Shown piece after piece: positions 8,326-16,535 of a stretch of DNA of 64,000 nt. The stretch lies in the NCBI RefSeq assembly GCF_023167465.1, contig NZ_AP025698.1, positions 372,001 through 436,000 of the forward strand, given 5' to 3'. Numbering within the stretch: position 1 is the first letter of the stretch; the number at the start of each line of letters is the position of its first letter. The position numbers and the translations under genes are program-made. The notes beneath the pieces are model-generated. The model did no database searches and was not told the origin of the DNA. It saw only the letters and a program-made list of their open reading frames with translations. Source of the DNA: Methanothermobacter tenebrarum. GTDB taxonomy: Archaea > Methanobacteriota > Methanobacteria > Methanobacteriales > DSM-23052.

Positions 8326-9921
8326 ATGGCTTTTATAACACTAGAAAATGTTACTAAAACCTTCAAGGGAATAGACGCCATTAAAAATCTTAGTATAAAG
8401 ATAGAGGAAGGCACGGTGCTCGGTATTCTAGGTAGAAGTGGTGCTGGGAAATCAGTGCTCATTAACATGCTCCGTGGCATGAAAGAATATAAACCAAATA
8501 AAGGAAGGATCATATACACCGTTGCAATCTGCCCAGAATGTCTACACGTCGAACCCCCATCATATGAAGGTGAAAAATGTAAATGTGGCGCCACACTAGA
8601 ATTAAAAGATATTGACTTTTGGAACACCGACAAGAAAACATTCAACGCCATCAGAAGACGAAGCGCAATAATGCTACAGAGAACCTTCGCATTATACGAA
8701 GACGACACCGTAATCGAAAACATAACAAGAGCAATACCAGAAGGCGACTACGAAGAAAAAATCTACAAAGCCCTCGAACTACTAGAGATGACCCAGATGA
8801 CCCACAGGGTAACCCACGTCGCCAGGGACCTTAGTGGGGGTGAAAAACAGAGAGTTGTCCTCGCAAGACAACTTGCAAAGGACCCCATGGTCTTCCTAGC
8901 AGATGAACCCACAGGGACACTCGACCCTAAAACAGCAGAACTCGTACACGACGCCCTCATCAAAGGCGTGAAGGAAAAAGGCATAACAATGGTCATAACA
9001 TCACACTGGCCAGAGGTCATAAAAGACCTCTCAGATCACCTAATATGGATTGACAAAGGAGAAATAGTCGAAGAAGGAGACCCAGAGGATATAGTGGCCA
9101 AATTCATGGAACAAGTACCCGCCCCCGAAAGAGTTAAGGAATATGAAGTTGCAGAGCCACTCATAATCATGCGAAATGTTAAAAAACACTATTACTCCAT
9201 AGAACGCGGAGTAGTGAAAGCAGTTGACGGCGTAGACCTAACAGTATACGAAGGTGAAATATTCGGTGTAGTGGGCCTAAGCGGCGCAGGCAAAACAACC
9301 CTATCAAGGATACTCTTCGGACTAACAGAACCCAGCAGCGGAGAAGTATGCGTCAGACTCGGAGACGATTGGATCGACATGACAGAGAAAGGACCCCTCG
9401 GCCGTGGAAGAGTAACACCATACCTTGGCATATTACACCAAGAATACAGCCTATACCCTCACAGGACAGTTCTAGGCAACCTCACAGAGGCCATAAGTTT
9501 AGAATTACCCGCGGAATTCGCTAAAATGAAAGCAGTCTATGTCTTAAAGGCTGTGGGATTCGACGAATCCTACGCCGAAAGCTTACTAGAAAAATTCCCA
9601 GATGAATTAAGTGGTGGTGAACGCCACAGAGTCGCGCTAGCCCAGGTACTGATCAGAGAACCCAAGATAGTCATACTAGATGAACCCACAGGTACAATGG
9701 ACCCCATAACAAGGGTGCATGTTGCAGATTCCATAATAAGGGCAAGAGAAGAACTAAACCAGACATTCCTAGTAATATCACACGACATGGATTTCGTACT
9801 AGACGTATGCGATAGAGCATCCCTAATGAGGGCCGGTAAAATAATCAAGACAGGAGATCCAAAAGAGATAGTCACAGAACTCACACCACCAGAAAAAGAG
9901 AAAATGTTAACAGAAGAATAA
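8326..9921 (+). CDS. atwA: Methyl-CoM reductase component A2 (ATP-binding activator)
   Basis: 531 residues with two ABC ATPase domains in tandem and no membrane segment. First domain: Walker A GRSGAGKS (about 38), signature LSGGEKQR, Walker B VFLADEPTG. Second domain: GLSGAGKT (about 316), LSGGERHR, IVILDEPTG. Between Walker A and signature of domain 1 is a cysteine-rich insert (CPECLH...CKCG) that could bind a metal. Component A2 is the ATP-carrying factor for reductive activation of methyl-coenzyme M reductase. An ATG at 8308 is in frame, but GGGTGAT is placed correctly for 8326. Some genomes carry two A2-like genes, so it could be the paralogue. Confidence 0.9.
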   Translation: MAFITLENVTKTFKGIDAIKNLSIKIEEGTVLGILGRSGAGKSVLINMLRGMKEYKPNKGRIIYTVAICPECLHVEPPSYEGEKCKCGATLELKDIDFWNTDKKTFNAIRRRSAIMLQRTFALYEDDTVIENITRAIPEGDYEEKIYKALELLEMTQMTHRVTHVARDLSGGEKQRVVLARQLAKDPMVFLADEPTGTLDPKTAELVHDALIKGVKEKGITMVITSHWPEVIKDLSDHLIWIDKGEIVEEGDPEDIVAKFMEQVPAPERVKEYEVAEPLIIMRNVKKHYYSIERGVVKAVDGVDLTVYEGEIFGVVGLSGAGKTTLSRILFGLTEPSSGEVCVRLGDDWIDMTEKGPLGRGRVTPYLGILHQEYSLYPHRTVLGNLTEAISLELPAEFAKMKAVYVLKAVGFDESYAESLLEKFPDELSGGERHRVALAQVLIREPKIVILDEPTGTMDPITRVHVADSIIRAREELNQTFLVISHDMDFVLDVCDRASLMRAGKIIKTGDPKEIVTELTPPEKEKMLTEE

Positions 9922-9954
9922 TACACTCCCCTTATTCTATTAGGAGGATTGCCC

Positions 9955-10434
9955 TTGGGATGGGACGATGCACCTTCACACGTTTGCAGAGGCGGAGACA
10001 AAAGAGCACTAGCATTCTGCTGTCCCCCAATCAAACCATGCCCCATACTATATGCCCTAGAGGATGCAGGGTTAACACCTGAAGAATACATAGCAATAAA
10101 AGAAGAATTCGCCAAGAAGACCAGACTAGGTGAAGGCGAAGGCACCTGTTTCGGGTCCCTAGTCTGGTGCTGTAAACCATCCAAACCCTGCCCCTTCAGG
10201 GACATGGTCATGAAAAGAATAAACATGACAGTCGACGAATACATGGAACTCAAGAAAGAACTAGCCAAAAAACTAGTTGGAAGAGCCGAGATAATCGATA
10301 AAAGGGACATAAAAGCCCTCGCAGAAGCCTTCAACGTACCCATGGATGATGCGAGAAAAGCCCTAATACAAGCCAAAAACGACCTTAGAACAGCCATGAA
10401 AATACTCAGAATGAAAACCCTCGAACAGGGATGA
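9955..10434 (+). CDS. Methanogenesis marker protein 9 (eight-Cys domain)
   Basis: About 159 residues. The first 70 carry eight cysteines: one in SHVCRGG, CCPPIKPC, one in GTCFGS, and CCKPSKPC. Two CCxxxKPC motifs define methanogenesis marker domain 9, found only in methanogens and proposed to bind metal; its function is unknown. The C-terminal half is helical and charged, with a UBA-like ending (IKALAEAFNVPMDDARKALI). TTG at 9949 is too close to the AGGAGG at 9942-9947, so I prefer TTG at 9955. It follows A2 and precedes tetrapyrrole genes. Confidence 0.85.
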   Translation: MGWDDAPSHVCRGGDKRALAFCCPPIKPCPILYALEDAGLTPEEYIAIKEEFAKKTRLGEGEGTCFGSLVWCCKPSKPCPFRDMVMKRINMTVDEYMELKKELAKKLVGRAEIIDKRDIKALAEAFNVPMDDARKALIQAKNDLRTAMKILRMKTLEQG

Positions 10435-10437
10435 AAA

Positions 10438-11064
10438 ATGCCATGGACACCCTTATTCTTCAAACTGGATGGCAAAAAAGTATTCATATTAGGTTCGGGG
10501 GAAGTGGCCACTAGGAGGGCTATAAGGTTCCGAGAAGCCGGAGCCAAAGTAACGATCTGTGGAGATAACATACAACCCCATCTCAAGAAGATTGGCATCA
10601 TATACAAACCATTAGAGGAAATGGAAAAACTGATCAAATGGGCGGACATCATCGTAACCGCGAGTGGAGACCCCACACTAAACGAAAAAGCAGCATCCCT
10701 CGCATCAGGCAAACTCCTAAACAGAGCCGACAAACCCCAAGACGGGAATCTGATCGTCCCAATCACATTCTCAACTGATGACGTGGAGATAGCAATATCA
10801 ACCCATGGTAAAAGTCCGATAATGGCCCGTGTCATACGAGACAAGATAAAAAACCTTATAACCGAAGATGACATCCTCCAGATAAGATTACAAGATTATG
10901 CACGTCGCAAACTTAAAAAGACCATCCAAGATCAAAAAACAAGACGCAGAATACTCTACAATCTAAGCAAAGACGATAAAATCCAAGCCCACCTAAAAAA
11001 TAGGAACCTGGAGGGGGCTAAAAAATATGTAGACTCCCTCCTAGAGCATGTGGGGGTATCCTAG
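10438..11064 (+). CDS. Precorrin-2 dehydrogenase (Met8/CysG-N type)
   Basis: 208 residues. NAD-binding Rossmann motif at VFILGSGEVATRRAIRF (about residues 14-30), then IIVTASGDPTLNEKAA and NLIVPITFSTDDVEIAISTHGKSPIMARVIRDKI, the conserved CysG N-terminal/Met8 sequence. It oxidises precorrin-2 to sirohydrochlorin, the branch point to siroheme, cobalamin and the nickel cofactor F430. It has no uroporphyrinogen methyltransferase domain, as usual in archaea. It ends in TAG directly against, and in the same frame as, hemA. Confidence 0.93.
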   Translation: MPWTPLFFKLDGKKVFILGSGEVATRRAIRFREAGAKVTICGDNIQPHLKKIGIIYKPLEEMEKLIKWADIIVTASGDPTLNEKAASLASGKLLNRADKPQDGNLIVPITFSTDDVEIAISTHGKSPIMARVIRDKIKNLITEDDILQIRLQDYARRKLKKTIQDQKTRRRILYNLSKDDKIQAHLKNRNLEGAKKYVDSLLEHVGVS

Positions 11065-12243
11065 CTGATACTGAATATTAGAGTCGACCATAAAATAGCA
11101 GACATTAAAGGGATAGAAAAAGCAGATAAAATACTCGAAAAAATCTTAGATGAACTAAAAGAGGATACAAAAGAGCACATCCCCATCAAAACATGTAACA
11201 GGATAGAACACTACCTAGTAGTCAAAGCACCCCCACAGAACATAAACCACCCAAACATAATCACAGAAAAAGGCCAAAACGCACTCAAACACCTCCTAAG
11301 GTTAGCAGCAGGATTAGAATCAATGATAATAGGCGAAGACCAGATACTGGGCCAAATAAAAGAAGCCAGGATAGCCGCACTAAAAAGGGGATCATGTGGT
11401 CCCATCCTCGACATGATCTTCAACAAGGCCGTGCACGTAGGCCAACTAATCCGTAACAAAACCCAAATAAACAAAGGATCAATCTCCATAGGCTCCGCCG
11501 CCGTAGAACTCGCAGAATCCGTACAAGGAGACCTAAAATGTAAAAAAGTCCTCGTCATCGGAGCGGGGGAAATGGGCGCACTAGTTGCAAGAGCCCTAGC
11601 AGAGAAACAATTAAAAGCCATAGTAGTCGCCAACAGAACATATGACAGGGCGGTTAAACTCGCAGAGGAACTTGGAGGATACGCAATCCAATTCGACAAA
11701 TTAGACAGGGCACTCTCAGATGCGGATGTGGTTATAAGTGCAACAGCAGCCCCACACTACATACTCACCCATGAAAGAGTGAAAAAAGCCATACCAGTAG
11801 AAAGACGCGACAAAGTTACAATGATAGACATAGCAAACCCACGGGACATAGAAGAAAAAGTCAAAGAACTAGGGATAAGACTATTCAACATCGACGACCT
11901 AAGGGGTATAGCGGAAAAAAATCGCAGAAAACGCGAAAAAGAAGCCGAGAAAGCAGAGCAGATCATAGAAGAAGAACTAGAACTACTAGTCAACTCACTT
12001 AAATATAAGAGAATAGAACCCCTAATTTCAAAGATACGCAAAAACATGGAAGAAATCAGAGTAAGAGAAACAAAAAAGGCAATAAAGATGCTGGGCAAAG
12101 GAGAAGGCGAAGAAAAGATAATAGAGGATCTTACAAGGTCCATAGTAAATAAGATATTCCATGATATACTATCAAGGTTGCGTGAAGCCGCCGAAGACGA
12201 CGACAAAGAACTTATAAAAGCCTGTGAAAGACTATTCAACTAA
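11065..12243 (+). CDS. hemA: Glutamyl-tRNA reductase, probable non-ATG start
   Basis: About 392 residues. HemA reduces glutamyl-tRNA to glutamate-1-semialdehyde, the first committed step of tetrapyrrole synthesis. The catalytic Cys region IKTCNRIEHY is encoded at about 11188-11217; then LLRLAAGLESMIIGEDQILGQI, an NADPH site (VLVIGAGEMGALVARAL) and a long C-terminal helical dimerisation domain. The first ATG (11323) would remove the catalytic domain. Upstream, the frame stays open back to the TAG of the preceding gene with no ATG, GTG or TTG; CTG at 11065 or 11071 are the likely starts, with GGGGGT at 11052-11057. Confidence 0.9.
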   Translation: MILNIRVDHKIADIKGIEKADKILEKILDELKEDTKEHIPIKTCNRIEHYLVVKAPPQNINHPNIITEKGQNALKHLLRLAAGLESMIIGEDQILGQIKEARIAALKRGSCGPILDMIFNKAVHVGQLIRNKTQINKGSISIGSAAVELAESVQGDLKCKKVLVIGAGEMGALVARALAEKQLKAIVVANRTYDRAVKLAEELGGYAIQFDKLDRALSDADVVISATAAPHYILTHERVKKAIPVERRDKVTMIDIANPRDIEEKVKELGIRLFNIDDLRGIAEKNRRKREKEAEKAEQIIEEELELLVNSLKYKRIEPLISKIRKNMEEIRVRETKKAIKMLGKGEGEEKIIEDLTRSIVNKIFHDILSRLREAAEDDDKELIKACERLFN

Positions 12244-12324
12244 CATTTTACCCAGAGTCTTCTCGATATTATACAACTGGCCCCCCATACAAAAAAAGAG
12301 AAGAAGAAACTCGATGGTCTGCTC

Positions 12325-13446
12325 TTATGCGAACATGTGTTTCGGCTCCCTGGCCTTTTTATTGTTATCCTTGAATACGTTTTCTATATGCTTCTCTGTT
12401 ATAGTATCTGAGTCTTCAGCTATGGCCTGGTGTAGAGCATTCTTTAATATCTTCTCTTTTATGTCTCTTCCTGACATGCCCTCTGTTAATTTCACTAGTT
12501 TTTCTAGGGGATATTCTATTTCAAGTGGCATGGTCTCAGCATACCTTTTTATCATCTCCCTTCTCTCATCCTCTGTTGGGAGTGTGAATTCTATCTCTTC
12601 CTCGAACCGGCTTCTGAGAGCATTGTCTAATAATGAAGGGTTGTTGGTGGCTCCTATTGTGACTACCCCATGATTTTCGTTTATACCATCCATTTCTGTG
12701 AGGAGGGCGTTCACAATCTCTGATACATCACCCCTTATAGACTGGTACTTTCTGTCCAATCCTATTGCATCTATTTCATCTATGAATATAACTGATGGGG
12801 CTGTCTTTGAGGCGAGCTCATATAATTCATGGATTTGACGGGCACCATCCCCTACATGGTCTCCTATGAGACTTGTTGCCTTTATAAGGTATAACGGGAC
12901 GTCCAGTTCATTGGCAAGTGACTTTGCCAGCATCGTTTTACCCGTCCCTGGAGTGCCATAGAATAATACGTTCCTTGGAGCCCATTCCTTGAAGTTTTCC
13001 GGATCTTTAAGATACTTCATTATGATCTTACATTTCATCTTTGCATGCTCTTGTCCTATAACATCATCCATTCTAATGTTACTTTGGACTTCATGGAAAT
13101 CCTCGACGTTCTTTGTTTCTATTAATACTATGGATGTGTTCCTGTTGATCTTTGAATTATCTGGGTAGGCTCTTATAATCTTGAACGCATAATCTGGTAA
13201 TAGTCTCTGGTCAAATAGGTATGAGCCTTCAGTTACCATGAACCCCTCCCATTGTTCCCTCGCATATAATTCAAAAAGTTCATTATTGATAACCTCTATT
13301 TTAGGCGTTTCAATAAGACTACAAACGAAGGGGTATCCGACTGGTTGAAGTACCACTAGTTTCGCTTTTTTCTCTGGTTTCACCACTCTAGTGGGGGTTT
13401 TTTTATCTGTGGTCTGTGAGTCATGGACGATATTACTAAATTTCAC
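12325..13446 (-). CDS. AAA-family ATPase
   Basis: 373 residues: an N-terminal domain of about 120 residues of unknown fold, then one AAA module with Walker A GTPGTGKT (about 163), Walker B VIFIDEIDAIG, sensor 1 (IGATNNPS) and the arginine-finger region (LRSRFEEEIEF), followed by a four-helix lid. Similar to FtsH/Cdc48/proteasome-ATPase modules but without a zinc protease or coiled coil, so a substrate-remodelling or assembly role is likely; the target is unknown. It starts with GTG after CGGTGATG. It ends about 80 bases from the convergent hemA and follows the endonuclease IV-like gene closely. Confidence 0.85.
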   Translation of the reverse strand: MKFSNIVHDSQTTDKKTPTRVVKPEKKAKLVVLQPVGYPFVCSLIETPKIEVINNELFELYAREQWEGFMVTEGSYLFDQRLLPDYAFKIIRAYPDNSKINRNTSIVLIETKNVEDFHEVQSNIRMDDVIGQEHAKMKCKIIMKYLKDPENFKEWAPRNVLFYGTPGTGKTMLAKSLANELDVPLYLIKATSLIGDHVGDGARQIHELYELASKTAPSVIFIDEIDAIGLDRKYQSIRGDVSEIVNALLTEMDGINENHGVVTIGATNNPSLLDNALRSRFEEEIEFTLPTEDERREMIKRYAETMPLEIEYPLEKLVKLTEGMSGRDIKEKILKNALHQAIAEDSDTITEKHIENVFKDNNKKAREPKHMFA

Positions 13447-13450
13447 CGCA

Positions 13451-14347
13451 TCACCGAGAATAAAATTTTTCCTTGATAAAAGGTAAGGGAACTACTAGTA
13501 TATTATATTTTCCCATGTGATAGACCCCTAGGGTCTCTTTAATTTTGAGGGCGTCAAGATCTCTCTGGGGAGTCTCACAGATTATCGTATAATCCCAACC
13601 TTTTTCGATGAGAGCATAAAGTATAGGCTCTAATGGGGGTCCATACTCCTTCTCGTCTAGGCTGTGATGTTTCTTCTCCCCCTTATCCGTATATTCTATC
13701 CTAGTGTAATGGCAATGTAAATGTTTGATATCCAGGTTATCCTCTAACAGGTCAAGTATATTCATATAATCTTCAACCGTCCTGGGCGCTCCCCTCCTCC
13801 TGGCATATATGTGGGCGAAGTCTATTGTTGGCTCGAAATTATCGAACGATTGGCAGATCTCAATAATCTCGGATAGGCTCCCAAGCTGGGATCTTCTACC
13901 AGTAGTCTCCGGGGCGAAACAGAAACCTTGGATATTATATGCTTCTATCTCCTCTAAAAGCCGGCCTATGGATTCTTCACAAACTTTAAGGGCCCTTTCT
14001 TTACTTTGACCAGAATAGAAGCCGGGGTGGAATACTATCCTATAGGCTCCCATCCACTCCCCGGCCCTTGCAGCCTGGATTAACCTCTCAATGGATCTTT
14101 CACGCACATCATCCTTGGGAGAGGAAAGATTAATATAATAGGGTGCATGGATGGACACGAGGATATCATTCTCCCTAGAATCTTCCTTAATCCCCTTGGC
14201 GATCCTTTCACTTACCCTGACACCATAGGTGGCCTGGTACTCATAGGCATCAAGGTTCATGGCCCTTATATAACTGCAGACTTTACTGGATTCCCCCTTA
14301 TAATCTACAGGGTTACCTGCTGGGCCTAACCTTATCATGTTGATCAT
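13451..14347 (-). CDS. Endonuclease IV-like TIM-barrel protein
   Basis: 298 residues of the AP endonuclease 2/xylose isomerase-like superfamily. Features include LVSIHAPYYINLSSP (about 83), IVFHPGFYSG (about 125), CFAPETTGR with a metal-binding Glu, EPTIDFAHIYARR (about 193) and IKHLHCHYTRIEYT, giving the His/Glu/Asp set of a trinuclear zinc site. A DNA repair (deoxyribonuclease IV) role is plausible; some residues of this archaeal group differ from bacterial Nfo, so substrate is uncertain. A second start at ATG 14338 is possible. It follows GAPDH by 7 bases in the same direction. Confidence 0.85.
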   Translation of the reverse strand: MINMIRLGPAGNPVDYKGESSKVCSYIRAMNLDAYEYQATYGVRVSERIAKGIKEDSRENDILVSIHAPYYINLSSPKDDVRERSIERLIQAARAGEWMGAYRIVFHPGFYSGQSKERALKVCEESIGRLLEEIEAYNIQGFCFAPETTGRRSQLGSLSEIIEICQSFDNFEPTIDFAHIYARRRGAPRTVEDYMNILDLLEDNLDIKHLHCHYTRIEYTDKGEKKHHSLDEKEYGPPLEPILYALIEKGWDYTIICETPQRDLDALKIKETLGVYHMGKYNILVVPLPFIKEKFYSR

Positions 14348-14354
14348 CGACTCT

Positions 14355-15368
14355 TCAAAGGATCCCCATAGCCTTATTCGTCTTTTCTATAGACCTCTTA
14401 TTATCTTCTTCAAGTTCTAGCAGGGCTCTTATCGCATCTACGCTTTCTGGTACAGCATCGGCCTCCTGGTGGACGGCTTGCATATAATATAGTTCACCAT
14501 CCACTATGTTCAGGGATTCTTCCCATACAGGAATTTCATAGAGGTCGTTGCGTGGACGGCCTAACTCCCTTGCATATTCCATTATCTCTGCTGTGGATGC
14601 GAGGCCTTCACCCGCCTTCACAAGCATAACCCTAGATGTCTTGTCAAGTTCTTCTTTTATTTCTTCTATGTCAACAGGGTCTTCAAGTTCCACCATGATA
14701 TTATGTTGGTGCATTAGGGTTGTGGGGACTAGTAGGGCCACTGTATTAATATTGATACCATACATGACTGTTCTGAGGTCTGGGCCGTGGTGTGATGGTA
14801 CTGTTGGCGGGTTTGGCACGATAGCGTTAACCGGACCCTTTTTTACCTGGGGTGGGTCTGCTGCTCTTCTCACCATAACGGCTCTAACCTTTTTTATACC
14901 AGCGAGGTCGTCAATGGGTTTTAGTGTGCGGCAAAGGCCTGTGGTGTTACATGAGACCACCCTTGTATAATCTGCTCCTAGAGAGTCTTCATAGTTTGTG
15001 AAGGAGTTGAAGGATAATCCTATGTCCTCGTGTTTTTCTCCTCCTTGGAATATCGCCTTCACACCCTTTTCCCTGTACATTTTAAGGTTTTTAGCGCCTA
15101 TGCCCTCTGGTGTGGCGTCCACTATTATGTCCGCCTCTTCTATCATGTCTTCGACTGTCCCGCTGATTTCGATCCCGGCTTCCTGGAAGAGTTTTTCCCT
15201 TTCAGGTATGCTTATATATAGGTCATAGCCTTTTTTGAGGGCCATTCTAGCCTCGAAGTCAGGTTTTGTCTTGCTCACACCCACTATCTTCATATCCTTT
15301 TGGGCGGCTACTGCATCCGCCACCCTTTTGCCTATGGTCCCATATCCGTTTATAGCTACAGAAACCAT
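14355..15368 (-). CDS. gap: Archaeal glyceraldehyde-3-phosphate dehydrogenase (phosphorylating)
   Basis: 337 residues of the archaeal type. It begins VSVAINGYGTIGKRVADAV, the Rossmann nucleotide-binding motif, and carries the active-site Cys in VVSCNTTGLCR (about 137-147), with PPQVKKGPVNAIVPNPP typical of archaeal enzymes. In methanogens it acts mainly in gluconeogenesis, reducing 1,3-bisphosphoglycerate. The open frame extends 32 codons upstream to 15464, but GGGAGGT lies 6 bases before the ATG at 15368 and the family begins there. The next upstream gene on this strand is topoisomerase VI A. Confidence 0.97.
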   Translation of the reverse strand: MVSVAINGYGTIGKRVADAVAAQKDMKIVGVSKTKPDFEARMALKKGYDLYISIPEREKLFQEAGIEISGTVEDMIEEADIIVDATPEGIGAKNLKMYREKGVKAIFQGGEKHEDIGLSFNSFTNYEDSLGADYTRVVSCNTTGLCRTLKPIDDLAGIKKVRAVMVRRAADPPQVKKGPVNAIVPNPPTVPSHHGPDLRTVMYGININTVALLVPTTLMHQHNIMVELEDPVDIEEIKEELDKTSRVMLVKAGEGLASTAEIMEYARELGRPRNDLYEIPVWEESLNIVDGELYYMQAVHQEADAVPESVDAIRALLELEEDNKRSIEKTNKAMGIL

Positions 15369-15473
15369 CTTTATAACCTCCCCCACCCCCATATTAATAT
15401 TGGGGATGATATGTGAAAATTCTATTTTTCTGTCAAATATAATCTTTTCTTCTGGATCCCCCACCGGTGATTA

Positions 15474-16535
15474 TTAGGTTTCTATTTCATCTAATTTTTC
15501 TGGGAGGTATGTGTCGACAACATATTCGAGGCCATATTTTGAGAATGATTGTTGTTCGGCCTTTTTACCTATCTTTAACATTTTCTTGATCTCTTTCTTC
15601 CAGAAATTGTCCCTGTAACGAGGGTCGCGTAGGAGTTCCTTTAGTCTTAGGATGTCGATGTCCTTTAGGGGGTCTGTGGGTAGATCATAGTTTATTATGT
15701 CGGTTGCTGTCACCCCGAGGAATTTGGCATCGGGGGTGGCTAGTTCGTGGTTTACATGGGCTAGTTTGGCGCTTCCTGATATTATGACCATGGCTATGTG
15801 GAATCCCCATGGGTCTCCGTCATTGCAGATGTAGATTGGGAGGTTTAGCTCCTCGTTCACCCTTTTGAGGAATCTTCTTGTCGCCCTTGCAGCCTGGCCC
15901 TTTAATCCTACTATGAGTGAATCGAATTTTTTGTAGGCTTTTTCTTGGACTAGACGATGGTACATACCCATGGTTTCGACTGCTATAACCCTTTCAACGT
16001 CGTGGTCGACGAATTCCACCTCATCAATGGTAGGTGGTATCGTATAACCTGATTTACCAGCCTTCAAGGCGTTTATTTCAATGTCGCCTTCTCGTACTGT
16101 TAATTCACCGTATACTGCCGCGCCGTCCTCTTCTGGTAGTAGTCCAAGGTCTTCTCGGGTCATCCCAAGGGTGACTTCAAGGTCTTCGCCTATTATATTA
16201 GATTCCTGTTGGTCTGCGAAGTCAACATCCCATCCCTCTGAGACGTAGTAAAGTTCCCTTAGGGTTGCTGTTTTGTTTCTCTTAACAAGGTCTTTGCAGA
16301 AGTTGGCTATGTAGAGCATCTGGGCTATCTTTTTTATCTGTTTAACATTTCCCATGGACCTGATACCATACTTTTCGCCTAGGACGTAGTGGCGTTTTTT
16401 ATCATCGTATATGATATTGGATGTGCTCCTGGAGGGTACTTTTATCCTTGGCACCTTATCCTGGGTGACATCCTCTAGTATCATCTCACCTAAGCCTTTA
16501 AGTTTTTGCAATGCTATTTCTCTTCTATTCATCAT
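15474..16535 (-). CDS. top6A: DNA topoisomerase VI subunit A
   Basis: 353 residues. Spo11/Top6A family: a winged-helix (CAP-like) domain with the catalytic tyrosine in TLRELYYVSE (about residue 101), then a Toprim domain with VERVIAVETMGMYHRL and PIYICNDGDPWGFHI (DxD metal site). The subunit forms the transient 5'-phosphotyrosyl double-strand break. GTG at 16544 also opens the frame, but CTAGGTGA is correctly placed for ATG 16535. The start overlaps the end of subunit B by 11 bases, so the pair is translationally coupled. Confidence 0.97.
   Translation of the reverse strand: MMNRREIALQKLKGLGEMILEDVTQDKVPRIKVPSRSTSNIIYDDKKRHYVLGEKYGIRSMGNVKQIKKIAQMLYIANFCKDLVKRNKTATLRELYYVSEGWDVDFADQQESNIIGEDLEVTLGMTREDLGLLPEEDGAAVYGELTVREGDIEINALKAGKSGYTIPPTIDEVEFVDHDVERVIAVETMGMYHRLVQEKAYKKFDSLIVGLKGQAARATRRFLKRVNEELNLPIYICNDGDPWGFHIAMVIISGSAKLAHVNHELATPDAKFLGVTATDIINYDLPTDPLKDIDILRLKELLRDPRYRDNFWKKEIKKMLKIGKKAEQQSFSKYGLEYVVDTYLPEKLDEIET

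Noticed and set aside
9570..10874. Long minus-strand frame (434 codons) over A2, marker 9 and precorrin-2 dehydrogenase
   Set aside because: It crosses three convincing plus-strand genes with Shine-Dalgarno sites and family motifs.
11323..12243. hemA starting at its first ATG
   Set aside because: It would remove the N-terminal catalytic domain with its cysteine, which is fully encoded upstream in the same frame.
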